The position numbers and the translations under genes were made by a program. From Elusimicrobia bacterium UBA5214 (GTDB taxonomy: Bacteria > Elusimicrobiota > UBA5214), in assembly GCA_002412545.1 (NCBI GenBank), contig DHVG01000001.1:266228-330227 (forward strand): a DNA stretch of 64,000 nt, written 5' to 3'. Positions 15,999-23,575 of this stretch are shown here, one piece after another (position 1 is the stretch's first letter; each line of letters starts with the position of its first letter). The notes below the pieces were generated by a model. The model was not told the origin of the DNA. It was given only the letters and a program-made list of their open reading frames with translations, and did not search any database.

Positions 15999-16112
15999 TT
16001 ATTCTCCTGCATTGCGCTTAGATTTCGTCCCCGGAAAAAGTTCCTGTACTGCCTCTGCCATGATATGACTTGTTGAATACCGTAATTTTTCTAAATCCAG
16101 TTCTTTATTCAT
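15999..16112 (-). pseudogene. Duplicated 5' end of thrS (37-codon remnant)
   Basis: Open frame of 37 codons starting MNKELDLEKLRYSTSHIMAE, against MNKVQDLEKLRHSTSHIMAE in thrS. About 85% of roughly 90 bases match, and identity starts at the same ATG context. After codon 30 it diverges and stops one base before satD. It marks the far edge of the satD cassette: the cassette sits between this fragment and the intact thrS. Confidence 0.88.
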
Positions 16113-16149
16113 TTTTCACTTAATCACTTCCACCTCAAGCGGACCTCAT

Positions 16150-16235
16150 CGCTGTATTTTTGTCCTGTCCACCTATCCACTTAGCCACGTATCAACCTAT
16201 CAACTTAGCCACCTAATCACTTAAAAACTTAACCA
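16150..16235. repeat. Octamer-type tandem repeat in front of tRNA-Val
   Basis: Degenerate period-8 repeat of the type CCACCTAT / CCACTTAG / CAACCTAT, about ten units. The stretch 16113-16258 is otherwise empty and would be the ancestral thrS promoter region. No convincing promoter seen. Confidence 0.7.
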
Positions 16236-16258
16236 CTTTATTAGATTGAAAAGGTAAA

Positions 16259-16332
16259 TGCCCGGTGCAGGACTTGAACCTGCGACCTTCCGCACGTCAA
16301 GCGGACACTCTGGCCAACTGAGCTAACCGGGC
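16259..16332 (-). tRNA. tRNA-Val(GAC)
   Basis: Complete cloverleaf: acceptor GCCCGGT/ACCGGGC, anticodon stem TCCGC/GCGGA with loop TTGACGT (anticodon GAC), T arm GCAGG-TTCAAGT-CCTGC, discriminator A. CCA is not encoded. Confidence 0.96.
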
Positions 16333-16374
16333 CTCTGTCGCACTCCGACTTTTCTTTCATCAGAGTTCCCTCGC

Positions 16375-16490
16375 AAAGAGAGGTTATCTGCTTTGCTCGG
16401 TGCTCCCAATGGGGATTAAATCCCCTCTTGTGTTCCCCCCCTTCTTGCTTTTGCAAGAAAGCAGGGGGGTCACGGTTACCCCTTTAAGAG
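16375..16490. repeat. Repeat module in tRNA-Cys/tRNA-Val spacer
   Basis: On the minus strand it contains GTGACC, a variable palindrome (CTTGCAAAAGCAAG), then CAAGAGGGGA...TCCCCATTGGGAG and GAGCAAAGC. The same ordered pieces occur in the tRNA-Gly spacer (19783-19860) with a different palindrome. Confidence 0.7.
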
Positions 16491-16496
16491 GAGTGG

Positions 16497-16569
16497 AGGC
16501 GCGGGTCGGATTCGAACCGACGAATCGCGGTTTTGCAGACCGCTCCCTTAGCCACTTGGGTACCGCGCC
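16497..16569 (-). tRNA. tRNA-Cys(GCA)
   Basis: Complete cloverleaf: acceptor GGCGCGG, anticodon stem GCGGT/ACCGC with loop CTGCAAA (anticodon GCA), T arm GTCGG-TTCGAAT-CCGAC, and the U73 discriminator expected for tRNA-Cys. CCA is not encoded. Confidence 0.96.
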
Positions 16570-16584
16570 GGAATTCCCTAGATG

Positions 16585-16752
16585 CTAGTGTATTGTCCCA
16601 TAAATCTCTTGGCATTTGAATGTTCATTGATTGTCATTGCGAGCGACTGAAAGAAGCGTGGCAATCACGGTATTAAGACGGAGATTGCTTCGTTGCTGAT
16701 GCTCCTCGCAATGACAGCCAAATGTAAAGAACTGTTAGCGACATTACACTAG
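16585..16752. repeat. MITE-like nested inverted repeat
   Basis: Terminal arms CTAGTGTATTGTC (16585-16597) and GACATTACACTAG (16740-16752) differ at one base. Inside, TGTCATTGCGAG and CTCGCAATGACA form a second inverted pair enclosing GGAGATTGCTTCG, a member of the CATTGCGAG family. The rest of the pfkA-tRNA-Cys gap (16570-16817) shows nothing else. Confidence 0.75.
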
Positions 16753-16817
16753 TTAATACCAGGTCAAATCATATTTTGTTGATTTTAACAAAGAAATTGA
16801 TAAAATGCAAATCTTTT

Positions 16818-17912
16818 TTAGTCACCGAAGGATACGCCTAAAGCGCGGGCGGACTTGATTACATCCGAGTCCGTAGGGACTAATTTCCTCGTCCCGGTAG
16901 CTTCGGTAATCGGTATTGATTCTATATCCGGCGGTCTTAAGGAAACCATTTGTCCGAACTTCTTTGCGGCAATCAGTCGCACTGCGGCTGCCCCAAATCT
17001 CGTTCCTAAAAGACGGTCAAAAGTTGTTGGCTGCCCACCACGCTGGAGATGACCAAGCACAAGCGACCTTGTTTCTTTACCGGTGCAGCGGGCAATTTCT
17101 TTGGCTACCCATTCACCGATACCGCCGAGTAAAGGTTCACCTCTTCCCGCTTCTCGGCATTCTTTAGTGAATAATTCTCCCCCGGCTGGTTTTGCTCCTT
17201 CAGCAACGACTACAATACAGAAATTCTTTTTCTGCCGGTATCTTTCCATAACTTTTTCGCATATTTTTTCTATTTTGAACGGTATTTCCGGAATAAGAAT
17301 TATATCCGCTCCGCCGGAAACACCGGAATTCAAGGCAATCCAACCGCTGTATCTGCCCATTACTTCTACGACCATTACCCGTTGATGACTTTTTGCTGTA
17401 GAATGCAGTTTGTCTAAGGCATCGGTAGCCGTGCTTACTGCGGTATCAAAACCGAAAGTGATTACCGTGCCCGAGAGGTCATTATCAATTGTTTTTGGGA
17501 CACCGACTAAAGGTATCCCTTTTTCAAATAATTTTTGTCCGATACTTAGAGTGCCGTCACCACCAATCACGATTAAAGCGGTAAGTTTTAATGAGTTGAA
17601 ATTCTTAATCAATATTTTTGAAGCATTTACGGTTTTACCATCTTTTGTTTTCAAAGCGAAAGGATTGCCCCGGTTAGTCGTGCCTAAAATTGTTCCCCCG
17701 ATATGTAAAATTCCGGTAATATCTTTTGGACGGAGAATTGACATTTTTTTGGTATTAATCAATCCTTCAAAACCGTCCTGGATACCGTATACTTGCCAGC
17801 CTAAATTCCAGGCGCTTTTTACTGCGGCACGGATTACTGCATTTAGTCCCGGGCAATCGCCGCCGCCGGTAAGTATACCGATTGAAGTAGTTCTTTTATT
17901 TTTTTTCTCCAT
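16818..17912 (-). CDS. pfkA: 6-phosphofructokinase (group III, ATP-type signature)
   Basis: Phosphorylates fructose-6-phosphate, the committing step of glycolysis. Motifs: ILTGGGDCPGLNAVIR, GGDGTLSIGQ and PKTIDNDL. Gly in GGDGT is the ATP-type residue, while Lys in PKTIDND is shared with PPi-type and mixed-substrate group III enzymes, so it is probably an ATP enzyme of the group III type. I use the second ATG, with AGGAGG about 6 bases ahead; the first ATG lies inside that ribosome site. It ends the run liaF-like, ferritin-like, DUF3786, pfkA. Confidence 0.94.
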   Translation of the reverse strand: MEKKNKRTTSIGILTGGGDCPGLNAVIRAAVKSAWNLGWQVYGIQDGFEGLINTKKMSILRPKDITGILHIGGTILGTTNRGNPFALKTKDGKTVNASKILIKNFNSLKLTALIVIGGDGTLSIGQKLFEKGIPLVGVPKTIDNDLSGTVITFGFDTAVSTATDALDKLHSTAKSHQRVMVVEVMGRYSGWIALNSGVSGGADIILIPEIPFKIEKICEKVMERYRQKKNFCIVVVAEGAKPAGGELFTKECREAGRGEPLLGGIGEWVAKEIARCTGKETRSLVLGHLQRGGQPTTFDRLLGTRFGAAAVRLIAAKKFGQMVSLRPPDIESIPITEATGTRKLVPTDSDVIKSARALGVSFGD

Positions 17913-17923
17913 CTTCTTCCTCC

Positions 17924-18505
17924 TCATATTGAATGAGCAATGAATTCAGTTAAGACCACTACTTCTTCAGTAGAGAAAATTTTTTCAATTGATTGGTCAA
18001 AAAGGATATTCGCTTCGGAAGAGAATTCTTCATCTTTTCCCCAGAGAGTTATCACTACCGGAACATTTTCAAAAGGTAAGATTTCAATTGCTACATCACC
18101 GTATTCAATCTGACGGCAAACATCAAATCGTTCAAGTGCAGTAAGTAGTCCTTGCGGATTATCGCCGTATTTTCTTTTTATCGGTTCAATTGCTCTTTTG
18201 TAGAAAGTCGGATAATACCCTTCACCACCGGTTAATTGACGAAAAGTAATCCATTCATCTTCCAGTGGAGGTAATCCTTCAATTTTTTTTACCAGGTAGC
18301 GCAGGACTAATATAGCAATATGTTCAGGTGGTGGAACATTGCCGGAAAGCGAAAGAACGGAATGGTTAGAGAGGTTTACTGTATATTCATCAGCAAGAAA
18401 TCTTACCTGGTATACACTGTTCTGGTGTATACTACTCTGAATCGGTTCTTCGGTTATTTCTTCCAACTTTAACCAAGATTGTGTTTTTGCTTCTTCGTAA
18501 CTCAT
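17924..18505 (-). CDS. DUF3786-type protein
   Basis: A 193-residue soluble protein resembling DUF3786, a family common in anaerobes with no settled function. The characteristic middle WITFRQLTGGEGYYPTFYKR and the C-terminal VVITLWGKDEEFSSEANILF are visible. Residues about 22-30 (IQSSIHQNSV) are encoded by a hairpin GTATACAC...GTGTATAC, another small palindrome inside a gene. The start overlaps the stop of the ferritin-like gene by 4 bases, indicating coupling. Confidence 0.75.
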   Translation of the reverse strand: MSYEEAKTQSWLKLEEITEEPIQSSIHQNSVYQVRFLADEYTVNLSNHSVLSLSGNVPPPEHIAILVLRYLVKKIEGLPPLEDEWITFRQLTGGEGYYPTFYKRAIEPIKRKYGDNPQGLLTALERFDVCRQIEYGDVAIEILPFENVPVVITLWGKDEEFSSEANILFDQSIEKIFSTEEVVVLTEFIAHSI

Positions 18506-18993
18506 TTCAATTCTTTTATATATTTGTTGAGAATATCCAAATGTTTTTTCTCCTCTTGAATGACTTTGTTAAATGCTTCCTTAGTTGAAGAACCTAAACT
18601 TTTTTCGCTTACGGTTGTGTAAAAAAGAATAGAATCCTTTTCGGCTTGAATCCCGATAGAAAACACATCTTTTTCATTCAAAGTCTTAACGGTCATTGCC
18701 GGGAGATGTGCAACTTCGTAGAAAACACCGGTTTCTACTAAATTACGTAGATATTCTTTTTCTAACGGTTCAATTGTCCAGATTTCATCAGCGAAACTTT
18801 TGCTAAATTCGTCACGCAGACCTAAAAAAATCTGACGATGTTTTTTTTCGTCTTTCGCCAGTTGAAGAAAAAGTTTACTAATTGCCGACTTTTTTATTTT
18901 CTTGCTCATTTCTTCGTAGAATTTAATTCCGGCTTCTTCTAAATTCATTGCTACATTGAAAACTTCAATATAAGAGGAAAATTTGATTTCCAT
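18502..18993 (-). CDS. Ferritin-like / rubrerythrin-type diiron protein
   Basis: A 163-residue four-helix protein with two half-sites: NLEEAGIKFYEEM with DEKKHRQIF, and AEKDSILFYTTV with EEKKHLDIL, the E...ExxH pattern that binds a diiron centre. No rubredoxin zinc ribbon is present, so it is not a full rubrerythrin. A role in peroxide or oxygen protection is likely in an anaerobe but not proven. Second gene of the operon that starts at 19545. Confidence 0.82.
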   Translation of the reverse strand: MEIKFSSYIEVFNVAMNLEEAGIKFYEEMSKKIKKSAISKLFLQLAKDEKKHRQIFLGLRDEFSKSFADEIWTIEPLEKEYLRNLVETGVFYEVAHLPAMTVKTLNEKDVFSIGIQAEKDSILFYTTVSEKSLGSSTKEAFNKVIQEEKKHLDILNKYIKELK

Positions 18994-19011
18994 TTTTTCT
19001 CTCCTTAAAAT

Positions 19012-19545
19012 TTACTTATTGCTTATTTCCAAACTGGCGAAAACAACATTAGCTACTATTTCAAGGTGACTCTCTTCTTCTTTAAAATTCGGTGACTTAT
19101 AGATATATTTCCCAAAAGAAGTAACATTACCATCCGGCATTTTTGCCCCAGCAAAGGCAGAATTTAGCGTTATTTTAGTTGGTAACTGAGGATTGATTTT
19201 TATAACTCCTGCACTGAAAACCGTATTTATTTCTTTCTTCACGGTTCCGCCGGTCAAAGAAAGATTAGACAAATCAATTACACCTTTACCAAAAACGATA
19301 TCATATTTATCGGATAAACTTGTGTCTTCAATTTTTGATTCACTAAACCAGACGGCATTTTTTCCTTTACTACAAATTGGACCCCCGGTAAGAATTTTTA
19401 TTCCGAAATAGATAAGTAAAAGAGCGAATCCAATCCTAAAAAGGGGTATACCGATATTGAATAAAACTTTGAGAATAATTGTCAGACCGATAAGGATTAA
19501 AAAAACTCCCCAGAAAAGTCCACTGAAAAGACAACACATTTTCAT
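19012..19545 (-). CDS. LiaF-like membrane protein
   Basis: 177 residues. The N-terminal 55 have two hydrophobic segments (about 8-27 and 33-52). The C-terminal domain (FGKGVIDLSNLSLTGGTVKK, INTVFSAGVIKI, NSAFAGAKMPDG) has the repeated beta pattern of LiaF/cell-wall-stress response proteins. Partner LiaRS genes are not here. It opens the operon with the ferritin-like, DUF3786 and pfkA genes; GGGAGG precedes the ATG. Confidence 0.75.
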   Translation of the reverse strand: MKMCCLFSGLFWGVFLILIGLTIILKVLFNIGIPLFRIGFALLLIYFGIKILTGGPICSKGKNAVWFSESKIEDTSLSDKYDIVFGKGVIDLSNLSLTGGTVKKEINTVFSAGVIKINPQLPTKITLNSAFAGAKMPDGNVTSFGKYIYKSPNFKEEESHLEIVANVVFASLEISNK

Positions 19546-19587
19546 TGCTATTTATCCTCCCTTTTATCCAATTTGAACTTATAAAGG

Positions 19588-19616
19588 AGTATAGCATAAT
19601 TTTGCCAAATCTTCAA
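19588..19616 (-). promoter_or_regulatory. Sigma-70 promoter of the liaF-like/ferritin-like/pfkA operon
   Basis: TTGAAG (19616-19611), 17-base spacer, TATACT (19593-19588), with a predicted start about 35 bases before the ATG. The rest of 19617-19753 shows no gene. Confidence 0.7.
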
Positions 19617-19753
19617 ATTATAATACTATATGTATGCGGGACTTCGAAAAATAGGGTAGGTTTTAGATTTAAAAGAAGTTAGCAGAAAATGGTAGTTTTT
19701 AAAACTATAATATTCGCGAATTTATTATTTCAACAATTGGTTTAAAAATAAAA

Positions 19754-19782
19754 AGCGGGAGATGGGGTTCGAACCCACGACC
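19754..19782 (-). pseudogene. 3' fragment of tRNA-Gly
   Basis: Matches the T arm and 3' acceptor of the intact tRNA-Gly (GGTCGTGGGTTCGAACCCCA, then TCTCCCGC) and lacks the 5' half. It lies downstream of the intact gene, past a repeat module. Confidence 0.88.
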
Positions 19783-19916
19783 GTCGTCGCTTTGCTCCTC
19801 CCAATGGGGACTTTGTCCCCTCTTGCGTCCCGACAGCTTGTCGGGACGGTCACCCCCAAAGCATGGGAAAACTTTTTTCCCATACCTTTTTGGTCGTGGG
19901 TTAAGAAAAAAATAAG
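19783..19916. repeat. Repeat module between tRNA-Gly and its 3' fragment
   Basis: Same module as in the tRNA-Cys/Val spacer: GTGACC, palindrome GTCCCGACAGCTTGTCGGGAC, GCAAGAGGGGA...TCCCCATTGGGAG, GAGCAAAGC. A hairpin GCATGGGAAAA...TTTTCCCATAC follows the intact tRNA. Confidence 0.7.
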
Positions 19917-19989
19917 AGCGGGAGATGGGGTTCGAACCCACGACCTTCTGCTTGGCAAGCAGACGTTCTACCAACTGAACTACTCCCGC
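19917..19989 (-). tRNA. tRNA-Gly(GCC)
   Basis: Complete cloverleaf: acceptor GCGGGAG/CTCCCGC, anticodon stem CTGC/GCAG with loop TTGCCAA (anticodon GCC), T arm GTGGG-TTCGAAC-CCCAT. CCA is not encoded. Its first ten bases contain the stop codon of the GIY-YIG gene. Confidence 0.95.
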
Positions 19990-20249
19990 GCAATTTTTAT
20001 CCTTTTTTCTTCAATAATATTTTCAATTATGTCCCTTCTTTTTAACTTTTTTAACCCATATTCAACTCTTCTTGCTTGACTTAAACTCTCAAATCTTTGA
20101 AAAAACATTAATTGTAATGGTAATAAATGTTTTGTAGCGATAACTTTACCTATTTTATGTTCATCTATCCTTCGTGCCAAATTATTAGTGCTTCCAATAT
20201 AATATCTTCCGTTTCTTTCACTCTTCAAGATATATACAAATCCACTCAT
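19980..20249 (-). CDS. GIY-YIG nuclease-domain protein
   Basis: An 89-residue single-domain GIY-YIG protein (UPF0213/URI type): FVYILKSERNGRYYIGSTNN with Tyr pair and GST, LARRIDEHKIG with catalytic-type Arg, ARRVEYGLKKLKRR with Glu. The family fold is that of homing and repair endonucleases. The start lies directly after a broken tRNA-Gly copy (20257-20316) and the stop (TAG) lies within the 5' end of the intact tRNA-Gly, so the gene fills the space between two tRNA-Gly copies. It looks like a small mobile unit in a tRNA gene. Function is unproven. Confidence 0.85.
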   Translation of the reverse strand: MSGFVYILKSERNGRYYIGSTNNLARRIDEHKIGKVIATKHLLPLQLMFFQRFESLSQARRVEYGLKKLKRRDIIENIIEEKRIKIARE

Positions 20250-20256
20250 TTGTCAA

Positions 20257-20316
20257 TTGAATCCACGACCTCTCCGACGTAACGTCGGAGCGTTCTACCA
20301 ACTGAACTACTCCCGC
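20257..20316 (-). pseudogene. 5' part of tRNA-Gly with palindrome in place of anticodon arm
   Basis: GCGGGAGTAGTTCAGTTGG and the D arm are identical to the intact gene. The anticodon arm is replaced by palindrome CTCCGACGTTACGTCGGAG. The T arm begins (GGTCGTGGATTCAA) but then breaks off into the GIY-YIG start. It cannot form an acceptor stem. The stretch 20317-20451 holds only a short GGTAATTA repeat. Confidence 0.88.
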
Positions 20317-20451
20317 GTTAATAACGGTAATTGGGTAATTAGGTAATTAGGTGAAAACACAGCAATTAAAAGAATGAAAAATTTTCAATCTATTCAAATA
20401 AGACTTGACTTCTATCTTTACACTTTTAACTTTACACTTTTAACTGCTTTA

Positions 20452-21663
20452 TCAGGCACCGAACTTGGTTAGTTTACCGGCATAGGCTAAAGCAAGTGGC
20501 ATTATTTCTTCGGCTTGGAAAAGACCTAAACTACCCGAACGACATTCCTTTTCGGTAAATTTATTTAATCCGTCTTTAGAACTATGTTTTGAGTGAAGCA
20601 AAAAAGGTACCGGATGCCAAGAGTGCCCTTTTAATACTGCTGGTGTGGAATGGTCACCGGTAATTACTAAAACATCGGGCTTGAGTGTTTCTATCCTTGG
20701 TATAAAAGAATCGATTTCTTCTAATTTTTTTACTTTACCAGCAAAATTGCCATCTTCACCGTAAAGGTCGGTTTCTTTAATGTGTAAATAGAAAAAATTG
20801 TATTCTCTAAAATTTTGTTCCAAAGTTTTAATTTCGTCTTCTAATTTTTCACCGGTCGGTAAAATTTTCATCCCTAAAAGCCGCGCAATCCCGCGATACA
20901 TTGGATAAGTAGCAATTGCTGCTGGATTAAGTTGATAAATTTCTGTAATTTTTGGTAAATCCGGATAACCAGCAAAACCGCGCAAGAGAACATAATTTGC
21001 TGGATTTAAATCTTTAAGCGTATCTGTTATTAAAGATAAGAAATTATTAACCATTTCAGCAGTTTTTTTTGCACTGGGTTGTAACGGTTCAATTAAATGT
21101 GCAGGGTGACCATCTTTTTGTGGGTCGTTTTCACTAATTCCTTCCGATAAATTTTTCCCACGAAAAATCACTGCAAACCGGTGACCTTTACCCGGATGAA
21201 ACAGTATTTTTGTTGTATCAACTTTTTTAATTTTTTTCTGGAGCAGAGCACATAACTCTACACATTTTTCGGTAGGGATACGTCCGGCACGACGGTCAAG
21301 CACGCGGCTGTTTTTATAGTCGTAAGTAGCAAAATTTGCCCTTGCTACAAGGTCATTCTCTTGCACTTCAACATCTAATCCTAACGCTTCAAGAATACCA
21401 CGACCAATTTTGTATTTTATCGGGTCATAACCGAATAAAGCTAAGTGTGACGGTCCTGAACCGGGAGTAATTCCCAGAGCAATCGGGATACTTAAACCAC
21501 AAAGTGAATCTTTTGCTAAACGACTAAGATTTGGTATTTCGGCGGTTTCTAACTCACTTTTTCCGGTTTCCGGGTTAGTTAATCCGCCCAAGCCGTCAAT
21601 AACCACAAAGATAATTTTACTATCTGTTTTTTGGGATATACTTTTAATTATTTCTTGATTCAT
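20452..21663 (-). CDS. apgM: 2,3-bisphosphoglycerate-independent phosphoglycerate mutase, archaeal type
   Basis: Interconverts 3- and 2-phosphoglycerate using two metal ions; the alkaline-phosphatase-superfamily archaeal type (COG3635) rather than GpmI. Markers: VIDGLGG at the N-terminus, GPSHLALFGYDP, RANFATYD, and the metal site VITGDHSTPAVLKGHSWHP. About 403 residues from MNQEII; the longer TTG-started frame adds six residues that read tRNA-adjacent repeat. Together with pfkA, pgk and gap it completes most of lower glycolysis nearby. Confidence 0.93.
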   Translation of the reverse strand: MNQEIIKSISQKTDSKIIFVVIDGLGGLTNPETGKSELETAEIPNLSRLAKDSLCGLSIPIALGITPGSGPSHLALFGYDPIKYKIGRGILEALGLDVEVQENDLVARANFATYDYKNSRVLDRRAGRIPTEKCVELCALLQKKIKKVDTTKILFHPGKGHRFAVIFRGKNLSEGISENDPQKDGHPAHLIEPLQPSAKKTAEMVNNFLSLITDTLKDLNPANYVLLRGFAGYPDLPKITEIYQLNPAAIATYPMYRGIARLLGMKILPTGEKLEDEIKTLEQNFREYNFFYLHIKETDLYGEDGNFAGKVKKLEEIDSFIPRIETLKPDVLVITGDHSTPAVLKGHSWHPVPFLLHSKHSSKDGLNKFTEKECRSGSLGLFQAEEIMPLALAYAGKLTKFGA

Positions 21664-21698
21664 AAACTCTACGCCCCTCAACCCCGCCCCTTATAAAT

Positions 21699-21780
21699 TG
21701 CAGCGGGTGGGATTTGAACCCACACGGGTTTCCCCATACGCCCCTCAAACGTACGCGTATACCGATTCCGCCACCGCTGC
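21699..21780 (-). tRNA. tRNA-Leu(GAG)
   Basis: Class II tRNA: acceptor GCAGCGG/CCGCTGC, anticodon stem TACGT/GCGTA with loop TTGAGGG (anticodon GAG), variable arm TGGGG-AAA-CCCG, T arm GTGGG-TTCAAAT-CCCAC, discriminator A. It follows secG, the same neighbour as E. coli leuU (also GAG). Confidence 0.95.
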
Positions 21781-21793
21781 ATAACGGGCGGGG

Positions 21794-21819
21794 CTGCCAA
21801 TTCCGCTTCCGCCATCCCG
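21794..21819 (-). pseudogene. Fragment of a second tRNA-Leu 5' end
   Basis: On the minus strand CGGGATGGCGGAA then GCGGAA then TTGGCAG: the start and D arm of a leucine tRNA with a 6-base duplication, then no further match. Confidence 0.6.
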
Positions 21820-21906
21820 TCGATAGAAGTTAGTGTTTAGTTTTTAGTGATTAGTAAAAGAAAAAACTAAAATATTTTACTTTATAAGAAAAAGAAAGTC
21901 AAGTTT

Positions 21907-22335
21907 TTATTGGGATGCGGGTTGAGTAGGTGGGGGTGAACTCTCAGGTTGACCGGAGGGAAGAGTATTTCCTTGTTCTGTGGGTGTTTGTGGCGTTTCT
22001 GCTGAAGGTTGCTTGGTTTCTTCTGTTGGAACTTGGGGATGCCCAGGTGGGAGAGCCGGTGTAGCGGGTGAAACCGCAATTTTTTCGGTTACTGTCCGTC
22101 TTGGTTGTCGTAAAGAAATAAAAGTTAAAATTAGAGAAGTGCACATAAAAATTATCGCTAAAACGGTAGTTACTTTTCTTAAAAAGATATTACCGCTTGT
22201 CCCCCCAAAGATTGCTTCACTTCCTCCTCCACCGAATAAACCAGATAGTCCAGCATCTTTACTTGCTTGTAAAAGGACAATCAAAATTAAAAAAATACAA
22301 ATAAGAATATGAATGATTAAAATTAAAATATACAT
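21907..22335 (-). CDS. secG: Preprotein translocase subunit SecG
   Basis: Non-essential subunit of the SecYEG channel. Two membrane helices (about 3-22 and 53-72) flank the signature IVLLQASKDAGLSGLFGGGG. The last 55 residues are an unusual Pro/Thr/Gln-rich low-complexity tail (PATPALPPGHPQVPTEETKQ and onward), longer than the typical ~75-110-residue protein. The ATG follows the pgk stop without a gap, so it is coupled to pgk; tRNA-Leu follows. Confidence 0.93.
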   Translation of the reverse strand: MYILILIIHILICIFLILIVLLQASKDAGLSGLFGGGGSEAIFGGTSGNIFLRKVTTVLAIIFMCTSLILTFISLRQPRRTVTEKIAVSPATPALPPGHPQVPTEETKQPSAETPQTPTEQGNTLPSGQPESSPPPTQPASQ

Positions 22336-23538
22336 TTAGGATTTTTCTTTATTTTTAATTGTGGTTATGCCCGGCAATTCCTTCCCTTCGATAAATTCTA
22401 AAGTAGCACCACCACCGGTAGAAAGATGAGAAATTTTATTTTGTACACCTGCCATGTTGGCCACGGTTACTGTAGCTCCACCACCAGCAATGGTCATTGT
22501 GCCATTTTTAGTAGCCTGAGCAACAAGTTGAGCAATTTTTACCGAGCCGGAAGCAAATTTATCAATTTCAAATATACCCATTGGACCGTTCCAAAAGATT
22601 GTTTTTGCTTTAGCAATTATTGGTGCGAAACGGTCAATACTTAAAGGACCGATATCCACACCCATCCAACCATCGGGAATGTCAATATCGTTAGTTTCTT
22701 TTACCTCGGTGTTTGGTTCAATTTGTTTAGCAATCAGATGGTCAATCGGGAGAAAAAAACGCACTTTTTTTTCTTTCGCTTCTTTCAAGATTTCTTTGGC
22801 TAAGTCAAGTTTTTCTTGTTCCCAAATTGAATTACCAACTTCCGCGCCATAGGTCTTAAGGAAAGTATAAGCCATCCCACCACCGATAATTAGACTATCA
22901 ACTTTATTCAACAAATTTTTAATTATACCAATTTTACTACTGATTTTATTTCCACCAATTATTGCTAAAAAGGGATGTTCTGGGTTTTCCATTGCATCAC
23001 TTAAATAACAAAGTTCTTTCTCTAAAAGTAGACCCGCCACTGTGGGCAAGAATTTTGGTACACCTACCACTGAAGCATGAGCACGGTGGACAGCACCAAA
23101 GGCATCCTGAACGAATACTTCAGCCAAAGAAGCCAGATGTTTAGCAAAATTTAAATCATTTGCTTCTTCTTCCGGATAAAAACGTAAGTTTTCTAACAAA
23201 ACAAGTTGTCCATTATCAGTTTCTTTCATTATTTCTTTTTTATCTTTATTAATGTAATTAGATACAAAAGTGACCTTACGTTTCAAAAGTTGAGTGAGAT
23301 ATTCGGCTACCGGTTTTAAACTTAAGGAAGGGACAACTTTTCCTTTCGGTCGTCCCATATGAGAGATGAGGATAATTCGGCAATTGTTTTTCAAAAGGTA
23401 ATCAAGGGTAGGCAAAGTAGCACGGATACGGGTATCGTCAACAATTTTTCCTTCTTCATTAAAGGAAACATTATAATCAACTCTTACTAATGTGGTTTTA
23501 TTTAGTAAATCCCAGTCACGAATTGTAAGTTTATTCAA
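22336..23538 (-). CDS. pgk: Phosphoglycerate kinase
   Basis: Makes ATP from 1,3-bisphosphoglycerate. At 400 residues it has normal length. Signature KTTLVRVDYNVSF near the N-terminus, ISHMGRPKG, LLENLRFYPEEE, VGVDIGP-type core and the nucleotide-binding end TIAGGGATV and LSTGGGATLEFIEGKELPG. Placed between gap and secG in one operon. Confidence 0.97.
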   Translation of the reverse strand: MNKLTIRDWDLLNKTTLVRVDYNVSFNEEGKIVDDTRIRATLPTLDYLLKNNCRIILISHMGRPKGKVVPSLSLKPVAEYLTQLLKRKVTFVSNYINKDKKEIMKETDNGQLVLLENLRFYPEEEANDLNFAKHLASLAEVFVQDAFGAVHRAHASVVGVPKFLPTVAGLLLEKELCYLSDAMENPEHPFLAIIGGNKISSKIGIIKNLLNKVDSLIIGGGMAYTFLKTYGAEVGNSIWEQEKLDLAKEILKEAKEKKVRFFLPIDHLIAKQIEPNTEVKETNDIDIPDGWMGVDIGPLSIDRFAPIIAKAKTIFWNGPMGIFEIDKFASGSVKIAQLVAQATKNGTMTIAGGGATVTVANMAGVQNKISHLSTGGGATLEFIEGKELPGITTIKNKEKS

Positions 23539-23575
23539 GGTAGTGTTTACCCTTTCCTGCCATTTCTAACGGAGT

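Noticed and set aside
16241..16588. Open frames over the tRNA-Val/tRNA-Cys region
   Set aside because: They are translations of tRNA genes and spacer repeats.
19705..20079. Open frames across tRNA-Gly region other than the GIY-YIG gene
   Set aside because: They cover tRNA and repeat sequence and show no protein family pattern.
20257..20316. A functional tRNA with a novel anticodon
   Set aside because: The T arm and 3' acceptor are missing and the anticodon arm is a simple palindrome, so it cannot fold as a tRNA.
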